Source: Streptomyces sp. BV286
GTDB taxonomy: Bacteria > Actinomycetota > Actinomycetes > Streptomycetales > Streptomycetaceae
NCBI RefSeq assembly: GCF_019090165.1
Contig: NZ_JAHRIB010000172.1
Span: forward strand, 1 to 64,000
Direction: 5' to 3'
DNA: 64,000 bases
Below, piece after piece: positions 1 to 9,502 of this stretch. The position numbers and the translations under genes are program-made. Below the pieces are notes generated by a model. The model saw only the letters and a program-made list of their open reading frames with translations, was not told the origin of the DNA and did no database searches. Numbering within the stretch: the stretch's first letter is position 1; each line of letters starts with the position of its first letter.

Positions 1-1
1 G

Positions 2-2629
2 GTCCCGGACCGCCGGGGGCCCGACCCCGCTTCGTACAGCCATGGACCCGGGGCGGCGCCGCACCCCGCCCCGGCACCGGACGCGGGGCACCGCGGCGCC
101 AGGTCCGGGATGCGGGAGCGTGCCGTGGTCCTCGGCAACCTCCGGGCCCGGCTCACCTCCTTCGTCGGCCGGAGCACCGACCTCGCGACCATCCGCGACG
201 ACCTCGCGTCGGCGCGGCTCGTCACGCTGCTCGGGCCCGGCGGCGCCGGGAAGACCCGGCTCTCGCAGGAAGCGGCGGAGAGCGTCGCCGAGACCCTGCC
301 CGACGGGGTGTGGCTGGCCGAACTCGCTCCCGTGGACGACCCGGAGGCCGTCCCCGAGGCCGTCCTCACCGCGCTCGGGGCCCGCGAGACCGTGCTGCGC
401 GGCGCCGGGGCCGAGGAGATGCGGGCCGTCACCGACCGGCACGACGACCCGCTCGTTCGGCTCACCGAGCACTGCGCCAAACGCCGCATGCTGATCGTCC
501 TCGACAACTGCGAACACGTCGTGGACGCCGCGGCCCGGCTCGTCGAGCAACTGCTGGAGCGCTGCCCGGGACTGACCGTCCTCGCCACGAGCCGTGAACC
601 CCTCGGTGTGCCGGGGGAGTTGCTGAGGCCCGTCGAGCCGCTGCCCGAGCCGTACGCGCTGAAGCTGCTCGCCGACCGGGGAGCGGCCGCCCGGCCCGGC
701 TTCCGCATCGAGGACGACCCGGAGGCCGCCGCCGAGATCTGCCGGCGGCTCGACGGGCTGCCGCTCGCCATCGAACTCGCCGCCGCCCGGCTGCGGATGC
801 TCACCCCGCGTCAGATCGCCGACCGTCTCGACAACCGCTTCCGTCTCCTCACCTCCGGCAGCCGTACCGTCCTGCCCCGCCAGCAGACCCTGCGGGCCGT
901 CGTTGACTGGTCCTGGGAACTCCTGGACGAGGACGAACGCGACGTACTGCGGCGGCTGTCCGTGTTCGCGGGCGGCTGCGACCTCGCCGCCGCCGAGGCC
1001 GTCTGCGGCCCCGCCGCACTGGAGGCTCTCGGCTCGCTCGTCGACAAGTCCCTCGTGGTGGCCGCCCCTTCGGGCGGCGGCGAGATGCGCTACCGGCTCC
1101 TGGAGACGGTCGCCGAGTACGCCGGGCAGCGGCTCGACGAGTCCGGCGACCGCCCCGCGACCGAGCGCGCCCACCTCACGTACTACCGCGAACTCGCGCG
1201 CACCACCGACCCCGCACTGCGTGGCCCCGGCCAGCGCGCGGCGATCGAACTGCTCCAGCGCGAGGGCGAGAACATGCGCGCGGCCCTGCAGCACGCCGTC
1301 GCCGAACACGACGAGCAGGAGGCGCTCAGCCTCGTCCTCTCCCTCGCCTGGTACTGGCAGATCCGCGACGCGCGCACAGCGCTCCGCAACTGGTCCCGCG
1401 AGGTCATCGCACTGGGCCCCGACCCGTTCGCGCCGCCCGCGGAGCCGGCCGTCCCCCTGTACGAACCGTGCACCGCGACGCCGCCGCCGATGCGGCCAGA
1501 GGTCCTCCAGGAGGCCCGGCGCGGTGTCCACCTCATCCATCTCGCCTGCATGGACCTGGAGCTGGAGACCTGGAGCACGCCCGAGGCCGAGGCGAAGCTG
1601 CTGGCCATCACCGAGGCCTACCGGCCGGGGCTCCCGCAGGTCTGCCGCAACCCCGGCTACCTCTGGTTCTTCGCCGTGATGCTGACCGGCGACATGGACC
1701 GGCTGCGCGAGGTGGTCGACGCGAGCGTCGACACCTGTCGCGAGCTCGGTTACCGGTGGGAGCTGGCCGTCGCCCTGCAGATGGGCGCCAACGTCCTGGC
1801 CAACCGCAGCGACTGGGCCGGCGACGCGACCCGTGACGCCGACGAGTCACTGGAGATCTTCGCCGGCATCGGGGACGCCTGGGGCACCGCCGAGGCGCTC
1901 TCCGTCCGCGGTGAGGCCCACGAACGCCAGGGCGACAACGCCCTGGCCGCCGCGGACTACACGCGGGCCATCACCCACGCCGAACGCCTCGGCGCCCGCG
2001 CCCAGACGGCCATCCTCACCACCCGCCTCGGCAGCGTCCTCATCGACTCGGGCGAGACCGAGCGGGGCGAGGGGCTGCTGCGCGACGTCCTGGAGGAAGG
2101 ACAGGGCGCACACAACGAGGCCATGCCGGCGGCCCGGCTCTCCCTCACGATGTGGCTCAGCCGCACCGGCCGCGTCCCCGAGGCCCGTGAGCAGATCAGC
2201 AGGCTGCGCGCCGAGTTCGCCGCCGTGCGCTTCGTGGTCTTCAACGGATACGTCCTCGGTGTCGAGGCCTGGCTGGACGTCCAGGAGGGCCTCTACGAGG
2301 AGGCGTCGGTGAAGATCCGGGGTGCCCTGGCGCAGGCGGACGACCCCCTGACCCGCATGTTGTCGCCGCACATGAGGTCCATGCAGTTGACCACCGCCGC
2401 CCTCGTGCTGTCCGGCCTGGACGGTGGCCGGCGTGCCCGGGACGCCGCCCGCTGCCTCGGCGTCGCCGACGGGCTGCTGCCGCCCGCCTACTTCCGGGCC
2501 ACCGCTGAGCGGGAGGCACGGGACCGGGCCGAGTCCGAGGCACGCGCGGTCCTCGGCGAGGAGGCCTACGAGACCGCGTACGCGGAGGGCGGCAGCCTCT
2601 CCTTCGAGGAGGCCACCGCCCTGCTCTGA
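2..2629 (+). CDS. AfsR/SARP-type STAND regulator, C-terminal part (partial, runs off left edge)
   Basis: The reading frame is open from the first bases of the window, so the true start lies to the left. An internal ATG at 110 is not a convincing start, because the residues after it (GNLRARLTSFVGR) match the linker that follows the BTAD domain in AfsR-like proteins. Counting from that ATG, an NB-ARC-type NTPase has its P-loop GPGGAGKT at 42-49 and a Walker B-like VLDNCEHV near 130. A DGLPLAIELAAARLR motif, a helical bundle and a long TPR-like C-terminus follow. Such proteins are ATP-dependent transcriptional regulators, often of secondary metabolism. The DNA-binding part is not visible, so a non-SARP STAND ATPase remains possible. 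The next gene is on the opposite strand, converging. Confidence 0.85.
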   Translation, partial: VPDRRGPDPASYSHGPGAAPHPAPAPDAGHRGARSGMRERAVVLGNLRARLTSFVGRSTDLATIRDDLASARLVTLLGPGGAGKTRLSQEAAESVAETLPDGVWLAELAPVDDPEAVPEAVLTALGARETVLRGAGAEEMRAVTDRHDDPLVRLTEHCAKRRMLIVLDNCEHVVDAAARLVEQLLERCPGLTVLATSREPLGVPGELLRPVEPLPEPYALKLLADRGAAARPGFRIEDDPEAAAEICRRLDGLPLAIELAAARLRMLTPRQIADRLDNRFRLLTSGSRTVLPRQQTLRAVVDWSWELLDEDERDVLRRLSVFAGGCDLAAAEAVCGPAALEALGSLVDKSLVVAAPSGGGEMRYRLLETVAEYAGQRLDESGDRPATERAHLTYYRELARTTDPALRGPGQRAAIELLQREGENMRAALQHAVAEHDEQEALSLVLSLAWYWQIRDARTALRNWSREVIALGPDPFAPPAEPAVPLYEPCTATPPPMRPEVLQEARRGVHLIHLACMDLELETWSTPEAEAKLLAITEAYRPGLPQVCRNPGYLWFFAVMLTGDMDRLREVVDASVDTCRELGYRWELAVALQMGANVLANRSDWAGDATRDADESLEIFAGIGDAWGTAEALSVRGEAHERQGDNALAAADYTRAITHAERLGARAQTAILTTRLGSVLIDSGETERGEGLLRDVLEEGQGAHNEAMPAARLSLTMWLSRTGRVPEAREQISRLRAEFAAVRFVVFNGYVLGVEAWLDVQEGLYEEASVKIRGALAQADDPLTRMLSPHMRSMQLTTAALVLSGLDGGRRARDAARCLGVADGLLPPAYFRATAEREARDRAESEARAVLGEEAYETAYAEGGSLSFEEATALL

Positions 2630-2665
2630 CGCGCGTGCGAGGCGAGGACGGGGCCCCGGCCCAGG

Positions 2666-3493
2666 TCAGCTCTTCGTGCGGAACTTGTGGATCGCGACCG
2701 GCGCCATCACCGCGGTGATCGCCACCGACCAGCCGAGGGTCACCCACAGGTCGTGCGCGACCGGGCCGCCCACCATCAGCCCACGGGCCGCGTCCGCGAG
2801 CGTGGACAGCGGGTTGTAGTCGGTGAACGCCTGCAGCCAGCCGGGCATCGACGCCGTCGGGGCGAAGATCGACGAACCGAACTGCAGCGGGAACAGCACG
2901 AGGAATCCCATCGCCTGGACGGACTGCGCGTTCTTCAGGATCACGCCCAGGGTGAGGAACACCCACATGATCGACGAGGCGAACACCGCGGCCAGGCCCA
3001 CGGCCGCGAACAGGCCGGGCCAGCTGTTGATGTCGAACCCGACGAGGACGGCGACGATCATCAGCACGGTCGTCGCGAACAGCATGCGGACCAGTTCCAC
3101 CGAGACCTTCGCGAACAGCACCGAGCCCCGCCCGATCGGCAGCGACCGGAAGCGGTCCATGACACCGGAGTTGAAGTCCTGACTGAAGCCCGTGCCGACG
3201 CCCTGGGACAGCGTCATGCTCATCATCGCGATCATGCCGGGGATCACGTACTGCACGTACCCGTCCTGCCCGCCGCCCAGGGCCTGCCCGATCGAGCCGC
3301 CGAAGACGTACACGAACAGCAGGGTGAAGACGACCGGCATCAGCAGCGCGTCGAACATCGACTCGGGGTCCTGCCGGATCCACAGCAGGTTGCGGCGGAC
3401 GAGGGCGCCGGTGTGGCGCAGGTGACCGCGCAGCGAGATCCGGGCGTCCGCCTTGAGGTCGTCGGCGGACAGAGTGGTGGCGGCGGCGCTCAT
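2666..3493 (-). CDS. ABC-2 type transporter permease (DrrB-like)
   Basis: A 275-residue integral membrane protein of the ABC-2 permease family, with about six hydrophobic segments after a roughly 45-residue cytoplasmic N-terminus. The segment from PGMIAMMSMTLSQG to MDRFRSLPIGR is typical of DrrB-type exporters (family knowledge). It would form the membrane channel for the ATPase encoded just upstream. The two genes overlap by 4 bp (ATGA at 3490-3493), which implies translational coupling in one operon. The likely role is drug or metabolite export. No substrate can be read from the sequence. Confidence 0.9.
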   Translation of the reverse strand: MSAAATTLSADDLKADARISLRGHLRHTGALVRRNLLWIRQDPESMFDALLMPVVFTLLFVYVFGGSIGQALGGGQDGYVQYVIPGMIAMMSMTLSQGVGTGFSQDFNSGVMDRFRSLPIGRGSVLFAKVSVELVRMLFATTVLMIVAVLVGFDINSWPGLFAAVGLAAVFASSIMWVFLTLGVILKNAQSVQAMGFLVLFPLQFGSSIFAPTASMPGWLQAFTDYNPLSTLADAARGLMVGGPVAHDLWVTLGWSVAITAVMAPVAIHKFRTKS

Positions 3494-4524
3494 ACGGCGA
3501 CCTCCTCGAGGTCGGGGGCGGGCGTGGCGTCCTGCGGGGCACTGGCACGGTGGCCGGTGAGGGAGAGGAACACCTCGTCCAGGCTGGGCAGTTCGGTGGT
3601 GATGGAGGAGAGCGTGATGCCGCGCGCGGTGACCGCGCCGACCACGGCCGTCAGCTGCTCGTCACTGAGGATCGGGACGATGACGTCACCGCGGTCGGTG
3701 TCCACGGTCGAGGTGGCCAGCCCGGTGAGGCCCATCTCGTCGAGCGCGACGGCCAGCGGCCGCAGCTGCAGTGGATCGACCGGGCGGACCCGCAGACTGC
3801 GGCCGCCGACCTTCGCCTTCAGCTCCTCGATGGCGCCGTTGGCTATGACCTTGCCGCGGTCCACGACGGTCAGCTCGGAGGCGAGCTGCTCGGCCTCCTC
3901 CATGTACTGGGTGGTGAGCAGGACGGTGACACCGTCGCCGACCATGCGCTTGACCTCGGTCCACACCTCGTTGCGGGTGCGCGGGTCGAGACCGGTGGTG
4001 GGCTCGTCGAGGAAGAGGACGGAGGGCTGCCCGATCATCGACGCGGCCAGGTCCAGCCGCCGCCGCATACCTCCGGAGTACGTGCTCGCCGGACGCCTGG
4101 CGGCGTCGGTGAGCGAGAAGCGCTCCAGCAGCTCGTCGGCGCGGGCGCGGGCGTCCTTGCGGGGCAGGTCGAGGAGCCGGCCGATCATGTAGAGGTTCTC
4201 CCAGCCCGGGAGCTTCTCGTCGACGGAGGCGTACTGCCCGGTCAGGCCGATCACCCGGCGCAATTGCCGGGGCTGGCGCAGGACGTCGTAACCGGCGACG
4301 GTCGCCTGCCCGGTGTCGGGCATGAGAAGGGTGGACAGGATCCGTACGAGGGTGGTCTTGCCTGCGCCGTTCGGTCCGAGCACACCCATCACGGTGCCCT
4401 CGCGCACGTCCAGGTCCACGCCGTCCAGTGCCTTGGTCTCGCCGTAGTGCTTGACCAGTCCCCGGACGGTGACGGCGTCACGGCGGCCGCCTTCTTGCCG
4501 GGGGTTCTTGTCGATTCGCGTCAT
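3490..4524 (-). CDS. ABC transporter ATP-binding protein (DrrA family)
   Basis: A 344-residue nucleotide-binding subunit with Walker A GPNGAGKT at about 50-57, a signature-like YSGGMRRRLDLA, Walker B LFLDEPTTGLDP and an H-loop region (LLTTQYMEEAEQL). The C-terminal DUF4162-like extension after about residue 230 is typical of daunorubicin-resistance DrrA proteins. It energises the permease encoded immediately downstream, with a 4-bp overlap. No regulator lies next to it. The region upstream of its start (4525-4740) contains a dispersed intergenic repeat and the panB terminator, but no operator I could identify. Confidence 0.92.
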   Translation of the reverse strand: MTRIDKNPRQEGGRRDAVTVRGLVKHYGETKALDGVDLDVREGTVMGVLGPNGAGKTTLVRILSTLLMPDTGQATVAGYDVLRQPRQLRRVIGLTGQYASVDEKLPGWENLYMIGRLLDLPRKDARARADELLERFSLTDAARRPASTYSGGMRRRLDLAASMIGQPSVLFLDEPTTGLDPRTRNEVWTEVKRMVGDGVTVLLTTQYMEEAEQLASELTVVDRGKVIANGAIEELKAKVGGRSLRVRPVDPLQLRPLAVALDEMGLTGLATSTVDTDRGDVIVPILSDEQLTAVVGAVTARGITLSSITTELPSLDEVFLSLTGHRASAPQDATPAPDLEEVAV

Positions 4525-4604
4525 GCCGCCAAGGTGTCAGCCCTCACCGACAAACCACCGACAGCCCACCGACAGGCTCGACGTACCACCGACAGCCCGC
4601 TTTC

Positions 4605-4632
4605 AGGGGCGCGGGGAACTGCGCGACCGGCC
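4605..4632 (+). repeat. dispersed Streptomyces intergenic repeat, copy 1
   Basis: A GC-rich block beginning AGGGGCGCGGGGAACTGCG and continuing to 4632. Close relatives lie at 7415-7441 and 10797-10810, and on the other strand at 53205-53232. All four are intergenic. I recall this sequence family as common in Streptomyces intergenic regions. No function is visible. Confidence 0.6.
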
Positions 4633-4688
4633 GAGACGGACCCGCCGCCGCATGCCGTGCCCCCCGGTGCGAAACGGGAGCGCAAAAC

Positions 4689-4724
4689 GGCAGCCCGCCG
4701 ACGGGGGAAGATCGGCGGGCTGCC
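4689..4724 (-). terminator. intrinsic terminator downstream of panB
   Basis: Perfect 13-bp inverted repeat (GGCAGCCCGCCGA at 4689-4701 against 4712-4724) with a 10-nt loop. On the minus strand it is followed by GTTTTG. It lies 17 bp after the panB stop and so most likely ends the panB transcript. Confidence 0.75.
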
Positions 4725-4740
4725 TTGGTGCCGCAGTGGA

Positions 4741-5625
4741 CTAGTGGACGGAGTGCTCCTCCTGCGGGAACGTTCCGCCGACGACGTCGTCGGCGAACGC
4801 CTTCGCGGCGTTGCCCATGACCTCACGCAGGTTCGCGTACTGCTTCACGAAGCGCGGCATCTTGCCGCCCGTGAGCCCGAGCATGTCGGTCCACACGAGA
4901 ACCTGCGCGTCCGTGTCGGGCCCGGCACCGATACCGACCGTCGGAATGTGCAGCACCCGGGTGACCTCGGCGGCCAGCTCGGCCGGCACGAGCTCCAGCA
5001 CGACCGCGAACGCACCCGCGTCCTGGACGGCCTTCGCGTCCCGCAGCAGCTGCTGGGCGGCCTCCTCGCCGCGGCCCTGGACGCGGTATCCCATGGAGTT
5101 CACCGACTGGGGCGTCAGGCCGATGTGCGCCATGACGGGGATGCCGGACTCCACGAGCAGCTCGATCTGCCGGTGCGAGCGCTCGCCGCCCTCCAGCTTC
5201 ACCGCGCCGACCCCGGCCTCCTTCACCAGCCGCGTGGCCGACCGGAGCGCCTGCACGGGCCCCTCCTGGTACGACCCGAAGGGCAGGTCACCCACGATGA
5301 GGGCGCGCGAGGTGCCCCGTACGACGGCGGCCGACAGCATGGTCATCTCGTCGAGCGTGACGGGCACGGTCGTCTCGTAGCCCAGGTGACAGTTGCCCGC
5401 CGAGTCACCGACGAGCATGACCGGGATGCCGGCCTCGTCGAAGACGGACGCGGTCATCGCGTCGTACGCGGTGAGCATCGGCCACTTCTCGCCGCGTTCC
5501 TTGGCGACGGTGATGTCGCGGACGGTGATACGGCGTGTGCCCTTGCCCCCGTACAGCGCATTGCTGCTGCTGTCGGTGGTCCGGGCAGCCGAAAGCTGCG
5601 TCATGGCAACGGCTCCTTCTGTCAT
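4741..5625 (-). CDS. panB: 3-methyl-2-oxobutanoate hydroxymethyltransferase
   Basis: A 294-residue PanB of normal length, with about 25 extra N-terminal residues if the first ATG is used (MTEGAV). An alternative ATG 7 codons later (MTQLSAARTT) also has upstream purines. PanB transfers a hydroxymethyl group from methylene-tetrahydrofolate to ketoisovalerate, the first committed step of pantothenate and CoA synthesis, in the cytosol. Recognised by MLTAYDAMTASVFDEAG, the metal-binding region MLVGDSAGN, KLEGGE, and GHIGLTPQ-like MAHIGLTPQSVN followed by GIGAGP. It is divergent from the MFS gene at 5812 and ends in its own hairpin terminator. Confidence 0.96.
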   Translation of the reverse strand: MTEGAVAMTQLSAARTTDSSSNALYGGKGTRRITVRDITVAKERGEKWPMLTAYDAMTASVFDEAGIPVMLVGDSAGNCHLGYETTVPVTLDEMTMLSAAVVRGTSRALIVGDLPFGSYQEGPVQALRSATRLVKEAGVGAVKLEGGERSHRQIELLVESGIPVMAHIGLTPQSVNSMGYRVQGRGEEAAQQLLRDAKAVQDAGAFAVVLELVPAELAAEVTRVLHIPTVGIGAGPDTDAQVLVWTDMLGLTGGKMPRFVKQYANLREVMGNAAKAFADDVVGGTFPQEEHSVH

Positions 5626-5763
5626 CTCGAGGCACCCTGACGGTGTCCCCGGATCACGTCCATGGTGGCACCTCGTGCCCTCGAACGGCTAGGGGGGCCA
5701 CCACGGCCCTGCTCCGCCGGGCCCCGAAGCGGCCTCCACGGTGCGTAAGGCTTCGGTAAGAGA

Positions 5764-5792
5764 TTTCGATACGAGACGGTCTCGTATCGAAA
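5764..5792. promoter_or_regulatory. 29-bp perfect palindromic operator upstream of MFS exporter
   Basis: Left arm TTTCGATACGAGAC (5764-5777), a central G (5778) and a fully complementary right arm (5779-5792). It lies 19 bp before the ATG of the exporter at 5812 and in the panB divergent region. The size and symmetry fit a TetR-family dimer-pair site. The TetR gene at 7586, immediately downstream of the exporter, is the obvious candidate regulator (inference). Confidence 0.85.
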
Positions 5793-5811
5793 ACTGCATA
5801 GCCTTTCAGCC

Positions 5812-7386
5812 ATGACAACACCTGCCGTTCCCGCCTCCCGGACACCGGAAGCCGTGCACCGGCGACGCTGGGCGATCCTCGGCGTCCTGATGCTGAGCCT
5901 GCTGATCGTCGTCCTCGACAACTCGATCCTCAACGTCGCCATCAAGACCATCTCGACACCCGCCCCGACCGGCCTGGGAGCCACCCAGAGCGAGCTGGAA
6001 TGGGCCATCAACTCCTACACCCTCGTCTTCGCGGGCCTGCTCTTCTCCGCGGGCCTGCTCGGCGACCGGCTCGGGCGCAAGAAGGTCCTCCTCGGCGGCC
6101 TCCTCGTGTTCGGCATCGGCTCGGCGCTCGCCGCCTCCTCCGGCTCCCCGGCCGAGCTCGTCGCGTTCCGTGCGGTGATGGGCCTCGGCGCCGCCTTTGT
6201 GATGCCGGCCACGCTCGCCGTCCTCATGAACGTCTTCGAGCGCGACGAACAGCCGAAGGCCATCGGCATCTGGGCGGGCGGAGTGGGCCTGGCCATCGCG
6301 ATCGGCCCGATCACCGGAGGGGTCCTGCTCGACCACTTCTGGTGGGGATCCGTCTTCCTGGTCAACGTGCCGATCGTGGTCGTGGCGCTCGCCCTGATGG
6401 TCTGGCTCGTCCCCGACTCCCGCGACCCCGCGCCCGGCCGGATCGACCCGGTGGGCGTCGGGCTGTCCGTCGTCGGGCTCGTCCTGCTGGTGTACGGCAT
6501 CATCAAGGGCGGCCAGCTCGCCGATTTCACCGACCCCACGGTCCTCGCGACCATCGGCGCCGGGCTCGCCGTACTCGTCGGCTTCGTCGTGCACCAGAAG
6601 CACAGCGACCACCCGTCCATCGACGTCGGCCACTTCCGGAACAAGGTCTTCTCGGCCGCCATCGCCGCCATCGCGCTCGTGTTCTTCGCGCTGATGGGCG
6701 TGACCTTCTTCGCCGTCTTCTACACACAGAGCGTGCGCGGATACTCGCCCCTGCAGACCGGCCTGCTGATGCTGCCGCTGGCCGTCGCGCAACTCGTCTT
6801 CGCGCCGCGCGCCCGGCTCGTCGTGGACCGCTTCGGCAACAAGGCCACCACGACCGGCGGCATGCTCACCATCGCCGCGATGCTGGCCGCGTTCGCCACG
6901 CTGGAGGCGGACACGCCGATCTGGATCCTGGAGGTCGTCTTCTTCCTGATGGGCGCGGGAATGGCGCACATCATGACGCCGACCAGCGTGGTGATCATGC
7001 AGGCCCTGCCCCGTGAGAAGGCGGGTTCCGCCTCCGCGCTCAGCAACACGTTCCGGCAGGTCGGCGGCGCCCTGGGCATCGCCGTGCTCGGTTCGGTCCT
7101 GTCCGCCGCGTACCGCTCGGGCATCGAGGACGAGCTGCCCGCCGCCGCACGGCACACCGCGGGGGAGTCCATCGAGGCGACCCTCGGCTTCGCCGCGAAG
7201 CTCGGCCCGAAGGGGGACGCCCTCGTCGGCCCGGCCAACGACGCCTTCCTGCACGCGATGCACGTCACGGCCCTGTGCGGCGCGGGCGTCGCCCTCGTGG
7301 GCGCGGTGGTCGTGGGCCTGTACCTGCCGGGCCGCACCCCGAACCCGGCCGACACGGAGACTGAACTGGTGGGCGCCGACCACTGA
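5812..7386 (+). CDS. MFS exporter, DHA2 (14-TM, EmrB/QacA) family
   Basis: A 524-residue transporter with about 14 hydrophobic segments. It has the motif A region [14 protein letters not shown] after TM2 and a motif C-like [21 protein letters not shown] in TM5, both typical of proton-antiport drug exporters. The N-terminal [10 protein letters not shown] is the D1-type motif of the 14-TM family. The start is the ATG at 5812, directly after a 29-bp palindromic operator. A TetR gene follows on the same strand (7586), so the pair forms a likely local efflux unit in which ligand binding releases repression. The substrate is unknown. Confidence 0.93.
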   Translation: MTTPAVPASRTPEAVHRRRWAILGVLMLSLLIVVLDNSILNVAIKTISTPAPTGLGATQSELEWAINSYTLVFAGLLFSAGLLGDRLGRKKVLLGGLLVFGIGSALAASSGSPAELVAFRAVMGLGAAFVMPATLAVLMNVFERDEQPKAIGIWAGGVGLAIAIGPITGGVLLDHFWWGSVFLVNVPIVVVALALMVWLVPDSRDPAPGRIDPVGVGLSVVGLVLLVYGIIKGGQLADFTDPTVLATIGAGLAVLVGFVVHQKHSDHPSIDVGHFRNKVFSAAIAAIALVFFALMGVTFFAVFYTQSVRGYSPLQTGLLMLPLAVAQLVFAPRARLVVDRFGNKATTTGGMLTIAAMLAAFATLEADTPIWILEVVFFLMGAGMAHIMTPTSVVIMQALPREKAGSASALSNTFRQVGGALGIAVLGSVLSAAYRSGIEDELPAAARHTAGESIEATLGFAAKLGPKGDALVGPANDAFLHAMHVTALCGAGVALVGAVVVGLYLPGRTPNPADTETELVGADH

Positions 7387-7387
7387 A

Positions 7388-7421
7388 GCGCCCCCGAAGC
7401 GAGGGCTCCCGAAGGGGGCGC
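7388..7421 (+). terminator. hairpin after the DHA2 exporter
   Basis: Inverted repeat GCGCCCCC (7388-7395) / GGGGGCGC (7414-7421) with an 18-nt loop, just after the exporter stop. Its right arm merges into copy 2 of the dispersed intergenic repeat (7415-7441). There is no T-run, so termination is only suggested. Confidence 0.4.
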
Positions 7422-7441
7422 GGGGAACTGCGCGCCCGGCC
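7415..7441 (+). repeat. dispersed Streptomyces intergenic repeat, copy 2
   Basis: GGGGCGCGGGGAACTGCGC followed by a CCGG-rich tail. It closely resembles the copy at 4605 and lies in the 198-bp gap between the exporter and its TetR gene. Confidence 0.6.
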
Positions 7442-7585
7442 ACGACACGCCCGCGGGCGACCCATCGGCCTCCCGCCGGGGCGTACGGCTCGGCCGGACG
7501 GGCCGCCGTCGCCCGGTCGGCCAGGGACAATCGACTTGGCCGGGAGCGGCGGAACAGTGCGCCGGCGCGGGGACAGGACAGCGGC

Positions 7586-8239
7586 ATGCGAGGAGAGCGG
7601 AGCGAACACGTGGGCGGCGCGGAGCGCGAGGCGGGTACGGCCGTACGGGGCGGGGCCGCCAGAGGGCGCCCCCGCAGCGAGGCGGTGGAACGCTCGATCG
7701 TCGAGGGCGTCATGAAGCTGCTGGAGGAGGGCGTTCCGCTCGCGGACATCTCCATCGAGCGGGTCGCGCGCATCGCCGGTGTGGGAAAGGCCACCATCTA
7801 CCGGCGCTGGAGCGGCCGCGAGGAGCTCTTCTGCGACGTGCTGCGCACCGCCGAGCCGCCCGACCCGGAACTGCCCGGCACGTCCATGCGGGACGACCTG
7901 ATCGTCCTGCTCGAATCGCTGCGGCAGCGCGGGCTGGTGAGCCGTTCGTCGGCGATCATGCACAACGTCTTCGCGCAGATGAAGAGCAGTCCCAAGCTGT
8001 GGAAGGTGTACCACGCGGCCGTCGTCGAGCCGCGCCGCCTGAGGGCGCTCGACGTGCTGCGCCGCGGCCAGGAGAACGGCGAGATCCGCGCGGACGTCGA
8101 CGTCGAACTGGCCAACGACCTCTTCGTGGGGCCCATGCTCGTACGCGCCGTCATCCGCCCGGACGCGGAGCTGGAGGAGGGCCTGTCCGAACGGATCGTC
8201 GACACCGTCCTCGCCGGGCTGGGACCCGCCGCCCCCTGA
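7586..8239 (+). CDS. TetR/AcrR family transcriptional regulator
   Basis: A 217-residue regulator. The ATG at 7586 is chosen because the frame upstream (back to 7013) only overlaps the exporter gene. After about 30 polar residues, a TetR helix-turn-helix spans roughly 40-85 with the signature IERVARIAGVGKATIYRRWSGREELF. The remaining helical part is the ligand and dimerisation domain. It lies downstream of the DHA2 exporter and probably represses it through the palindrome at 5764-5792. This is inferred from position and symmetry, not shown. Confidence 0.9.
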   Translation: MRGERSEHVGGAEREAGTAVRGGAARGRPRSEAVERSIVEGVMKLLEEGVPLADISIERVARIAGVGKATIYRRWSGREELFCDVLRTAEPPDPELPGTSMRDDLIVLLESLRQRGLVSRSSAIMHNVFAQMKSSPKLWKVYHAAVVEPRRLRALDVLRRGQENGEIRADVDVELANDLFVGPMLVRAVIRPDAELEEGLSERIVDTVLAGLGPAAP

Positions 8240-8435
8240 GCCGCGCCCCGGCTCCCGGGCGAATGTGCACGTTTCGTCACAAGCCACCCCGATGGGCGCG
8301 CTGCCGGAACTCGGCACACCCACTTCCTCGTCCTCGTGCCCGTACGGCCGTCAAGAGACGGCGGGAACGGACGCGATCATCCCCTAGGGTCTTAGACGCG
8401 GGGACGATGTGAACGGCAGTTGGTGAGGCGACGGT

Positions 8436-9473
8436 ATGGCGCAGGCGTACATGACGGAGACGGGCAGCGGCGGCCAGGGGCCCGACCGCAGAGGAACCCG
8501 GCTCCGGCGCCTGTTCTCCACGCTCCGCGCCGACCGGGGCATCTGGCGCCGGGGAATCGTCCTCGCCGCGTTCGCCCTCGTGCTCGCCCTGGTGATGGTG
8601 CTGCACGCGCAGATCCCGAACACCATCGGCAACCTCGGCAGTCTCCTGGAGACCTTCCTGCCCTGGCTGGGCCTCTTCGTGCCGGTGCTGCTCGTCCTCG
8701 CCCTGGTCCGCAGGTCCGCGACCGCGCTGATCGCCGTGCTGCTGCCGGCCGTCGTGTGGCTCAACCTCTTCGGCGGGCTGCTCGTCGACCGGACGGGCCC
8801 CGGCGGGGACCTCACCGTCGCCACGCACAACGTCAACGCCGACAACCCGGACCCGGCCGGCACGGCCCGCGACGTCGCCGCGTCCGGCGCGGACGTGGTG
8901 GCCCTGGAGGAACTGACGACCTCGGCGGTCCCGGTGTACGAGAAGGCCCTCGCCTCGACGTACCGGTACCACTCCGTGCAGGGCACGGTCGGCCTGTGGA
9001 GCAAGTACCCGCTGAGCGCGTCCAGGCCCGTCGACATCAAGCTCGGCTGGACGCGCGCGATGCGGGCGACGGTCACCGCGCCCGAGGGGCGGCTCGCGGT
9101 GTACGTGGCCCATCTCCCCTCCGTACGCGTGAAGCTGGAGGCCGGATTCACCGCGCGGCAGCGCGACAAGAGCGCCGACGCGCTCGGTGAGGCCATCGCC
9201 GACGAGAGGCTGCCGCAGATCGCCCTCCTCGGCGACCTGAACGGCACGATGAACGACCGCGCGCTGAACGCCGTCACCTCGCAGATGCGCTCCACGCAGG
9301 GCGCCGCGGGCAGCGGCTTCGGGTTCAGCTGGCCGGCGTCGTTCCCGATGGCCCGGATCGACCAGATCATGGTCAAGGGCGTCGAGCCGGTCACCTCGTG
9401 GACCCTCCCCGGGACGGGCAGTGACCATCTTCCGATCGCCGCCCGCGTGAAGCTTTCGGCAACCACCCCGTAA
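8436..9473 (+). CDS. membrane-anchored endonuclease/exonuclease/phosphatase family protein
   Basis: A 345-residue protein with three hydrophobic segments between about residues 45 and 115, then an extracytoplasmic EEP-fold domain. The family motifs are THNVNADNPD (metal site), the catalytic LEELT, LGDLNG and the C-terminal GSDHLPIAA. EEP enzymes are divalent-cation phosphoesterases, and actinomycete membrane-anchored members are uncharacterised for substrate. The start could be the ATG at 8436 or at 8451. A GGTGAGG-type ribosome binding site precedes 8436. The gene appears monocistronic, and the next gene (9560) has its own promoter-region repeat. Confidence 0.85.
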   Translation: MAQAYMTETGSGGQGPDRRGTRLRRLFSTLRADRGIWRRGIVLAAFALVLALVMVLHAQIPNTIGNLGSLLETFLPWLGLFVPVLLVLALVRRSATALIAVLLPAVVWLNLFGGLLVDRTGPGGDLTVATHNVNADNPDPAGTARDVAASGADVVALEELTTSAVPVYEKALASTYRYHSVQGTVGLWSKYPLSASRPVDIKLGWTRAMRATVTAPEGRLAVYVAHLPSVRVKLEAGFTARQRDKSADALGEAIADERLPQIALLGDLNGTMNDRALNAVTSQMRSTQGAAGSGFGFSWPASFPMARIDQIMVKGVEPVTSWTLPGTGSDHLPIAARVKLSATTP

Positions 9474-9502
9474 CCCCTGGGAATACCAGGCGCGGGATGC
9501 TT

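Noticed and set aside
3550-5640. 696-codon plus-strand open frame across the ABC ATPase and panB
   Set aside because: Antisense shadow of two well-identified genes. The composition is Gly/Arg/His/Val-rich, with no domain.
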